Source of the DNA: Raphanus sativus
Lineage: Eukaryota > Streptophyta > Magnoliopsida > Brassicales > Brassicaceae
NCBI RefSeq assembly: GCF_000801105.2
Contig: NC_079519.1
Coordinates: 11,344,668 to 11,408,667, forward strand
Direction: 5' to 3'
DNA: 64,000 bases
Below the pieces are notes generated by a model that worked only from the letters and a program-made list of their open reading frames with translations, did no database searches and was not told the origin of the DNA. Made by a program: the position numbers and the translations under genes. Positions 61,647-64,000 of this stretch are shown here, in pieces (the first letter of the stretch is position 1; each line of letters opens with the position of its first letter).

Positions 61647-64000
61647 ATGTCTTCAGGAGGTTATTATCGTTCATGGATGGATAAACCTCATTTGGATCCC
61701 AACACCAAATTGCTTACGGAAGAATACGTTCAAGGGATTAAAGAATTCATGAGGCTTGTTCAACAACAACCAGATGCAAAAAATGGTATGTTAAGATGTC
61801 CCTGCTCTAGTTGCAATAATAATAAAGTTATAGAAGAATTTAATGTTTGGACTCATTTGTATATGAAAGGGTTTTCACGTAATTATAAAGTTTGGTATTT
61901 TCATGGGGAAACTGGTTATGAATATGGTAGTACTAGCGAACCTCAGCCTGTTAGTGAATTTCAGCCGGATATTAGGTTAGAAGAATCTAGAACGGATATA
62001 GATTATGGTGTAGGTACTGAGCAGATGGTACATGATCATTATAGAGGGGAAGAACCAAATCCCGAATCTAGGAGATTTTTTGACATGTTGGATGCAGGAA
62101 AACAACCTTTGTATCAAAATTGTAGAGATGGTCATTCAGCCTTATCATCTGCAACTAGATTAATGGGTATTAAGACAGACTATAATTTGGCTGAAGAATG
62201 TATGGATGCGATTACTGATTTTGTCAAAGGCATTCTACCTGAGGATAATGTTGCACCGGGTTCATACTACGAAGTTCAGAAACTGGTTGCCGGTCTTCAA
62301 CTACCGTACGAAGTGATAGATGTATGTATTGACAACTGCATGATCTACTGGAGAGCGGATGAGACACGGAATGAATGCAAATTTTGTGGGAAACCTCGTT
62401 TCCAGGAGACGAGGGGAAGAGTTCCGATCCCGTTCAAAAGAATGTGGTATTTGCCATTGACGGAAAGATTGAAGAGGTTGTATCAGTGTGAGCGCACAGC
62501 AAAAGCAATGAGATGGCATGCAGAGCATTCCACAAATGGTGAGATTAGACATCCTTCAGATGCGAAGGCTTGGAAACATTTCCAGTCAATATATCCAGAA
62601 TTTGCAGAAGAGAGAAGAAATGTTTATCTTGGATTATCTACTGATGGTTTCAGCCCATTTGGAAAGCATGGAAGACAGTATTCTCTTTGGCCAGTTATTG
62701 TGACACCGTACAACCTACCGCCGAGCTTGTGCATGCGACGAGAGTTTTTGTTCCTCTCAATTCTCGTCCCCGGGCCAGAGCATCCTAAAAGATCACTAGA
62801 TGTGTTTCTTCAACCACTGATATATGAGTTGCAACAACTATGGGCGCATGGTTTTGAGACATACGATGTTTCGTGCAAAGAAAACTTTCATATGCGGGCA
62901 GTACTTATGTGGACAATAAGTGACTTTCCAGCATATGGTATGTTATCTGGATGGACAACACATGGGAGACTATCATGTCCATATTGTCAAGATGACACAG
63001 CTGCTTTCCAACTAAAGAACGGAAGGAAAACGTGTTGGTTTGACTGTCACAGGCGATTTCTACCACCTGATCATCCATACCGCAGGAGTAGGAATGCATT
63101 TACGAAGAACAAGCAGGTGTTTGATGGTCCACCTGTGGAAGTTAGTGGGGAAGATTTGTTGAAGCAGTTTAGGTATTTTGATGCAGAAAGGACGCCAGAT
63201 GTAGGTGGACATGAAAACATTCGAGTCAGTGCGGTTGGAGAGCTACATAACTGGCACAAAAAGAGTATTTTCTGGGATCTGCCATATTGGGAAAGTCATC
63301 TATTGCGGCATAATTTAGATGTCATGCATATTGAGAAGAACTTCTTCGACAATCTGATGAACACAGTCTTTAACATCCAAGGTAAAACGAAGGATAACTT
63401 GAAGTCAAGGTTGGATTTAGTCGATATCTGTGATCGTCCTGAACTTCATGTGGATGAGAATGGTACGGCCCCTTTTCCCATTTATCGTCTGGATGGTGCT
63501 AGAAAAGAAGAGTTCTTTGATTGGATTACAGATAAAGTGAAATTTCCTGACGGATATGCATCAAATTTGGGGAATTGCGTTGATAGAAGCGAAGGAAAGT
63601 TTACTGGCTTGAAGAGTCATGATTGTCATGTAATTATGCAGCGCCTCCTTCCGTTTGCTTTTTCAGCATTATTGCCACGTAATGTTCATGAAGCAATTGC
63701 AGGTATCTTATATTTTTACAATTTAATTTATTTTTATATTTAACAATTATGCTTATATAAACTAATACTTATGAAAATTATGTCTTTTATCTATGTAGGG
63801 ATAAGTGTTTTCTTCCGCGATTTATGCAGCAGAGTAGTGACTGAAGAGGGTATTAATAATTTGAAGACAAACGCACCAGTCAGCATGTGCAACCTCGAGA
63901 AGATATTTCCTCCATCATTCTTTGATGTTATGGAACATCTTGTTATTCATCTCGCAAGAGAATTGGAACTTGGTGGTCCTGTGCAGTACAGATGGATGTA
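61647..64000 (+). CDS. CACTA transposase (TNPD/Transposase_21 family), partial
   Basis: Exon 1 is 61647-63702. A GT-AG intron (63703-63798) then joins GCA-G|GG-ATA, and exon 2 runs to the window end. Start MSSGGYYRSWMDKPHLDPNT. The N-terminal transposase-associated domain has the zinc-type CPCSSCNN. The central Transposase_21 core spans about residues 250-500 (LSTDGFSPFGKHGRQYSLWP, FETYDVSCKENFHMRAVLMW, SCPYCQ). The DUF4218 region begins near VDRSEGKFTGLKSHDCHVIM and continues in exon 2 (MEHLVIHLARELELGGPVQY). No stop or frameshift in the visible 750 residues, so this copy may encode an active enzyme. Confidence 0.9.

Larger units (their letters stand above)
61047..64000 (+). mobile_element. 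CACTA (En/Spm) transposon, left part
   Basis: It starts CACTACAAGAAAACACGC at 61047. About 450 bp of subterminal repeats in both orientations follow (TTCCGACGGA, GTCGTCGGAAT and variants, about 61065-61530). The transposase gene then runs off the window. The right end is not seen. Confidence 0.9.

Overview
This is a plant nuclear DNA window, most likely from the genus Brassica or a very close relative. Two intact intron-containing genes match Arabidopsis chromosome 5 neighbours: fructokinase FRK7 (At5g51830) on the minus strand and plastidial phosphoglucomutase PGM/PGMP (At5g51820) on the plus strand. Beyond FRK7 lies a third syntenic gene (At5g51840, junctophilin-like), and it looks broken. 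These assignments rest on my recall of the Arabidopsis proteins, not on a search. The rest of the window is mostly transposable elements (TEs) and AT-rich sequence; about 19 kb separates the start codons of FRK7 and PGM.

Layout: 1-668, end of a PIF/Harbinger transposon with the tail of its transposase. 2824-4283 (-), decayed junctophilin-like gene. 4754-6416 (-), FRK7. 7164-12493, a complete Mutator-like element (MULE-1) with a perfect 9-bp target duplication and dozens of short palindromic GTAGACTT/AAGTCTAC motifs. 13773 to about 22620, a related element (MULE-2) with GACGACTT/AAGTCGTC motifs, split by a full-length LINE (13831-19140, 15-bp target duplication). 22600-23650 (-), DUF4283-type LINE ORF1 remnant. 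25302-29638 (+), PGM in 22 exons. 30080-30737 and 34142-34903, two non-autonomous hAT elements with perfect 8-bp target duplications. 37061-43337, a complete and very young Ty1/copia element. 45396-46802, a near-perfect foldback element carrying tRNA-like segments. 51767-52698, a repeat-filled hAT-like element. 53590-56530, a decayed Ty3/gypsy remnant with a 39-bp minisatellite. 58180-58678, a second foldback MITE. 60508-61046, a TRIM-like mini-LTR element whose second LTR is cut by a CACTA transposon that starts at 61047 and carries its transposase gene to the window end.

Biology: the two live host genes act in sugar metabolism. FRK7 makes fructose-6-phosphate in the cytosol. PGM interconverts glucose-6-phosphate and glucose-1-phosphate in the plastid for starch. 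The other coding capacity belongs to TEs. The copia element has intact gag and pol in separate ORFs, each opening right after a matching splice-acceptor-like sequence, which suggests expression by alternative splicing.

The least explained structure is the MULE-1/MULE-2 pair. Both keep a TATA promoter and an ATGGCTGCA start, followed by tandem exon-like cassettes bounded by splice-like signals, set in a lattice of short palindromes whose core differs between the two (TCTAC versus TCGTC).
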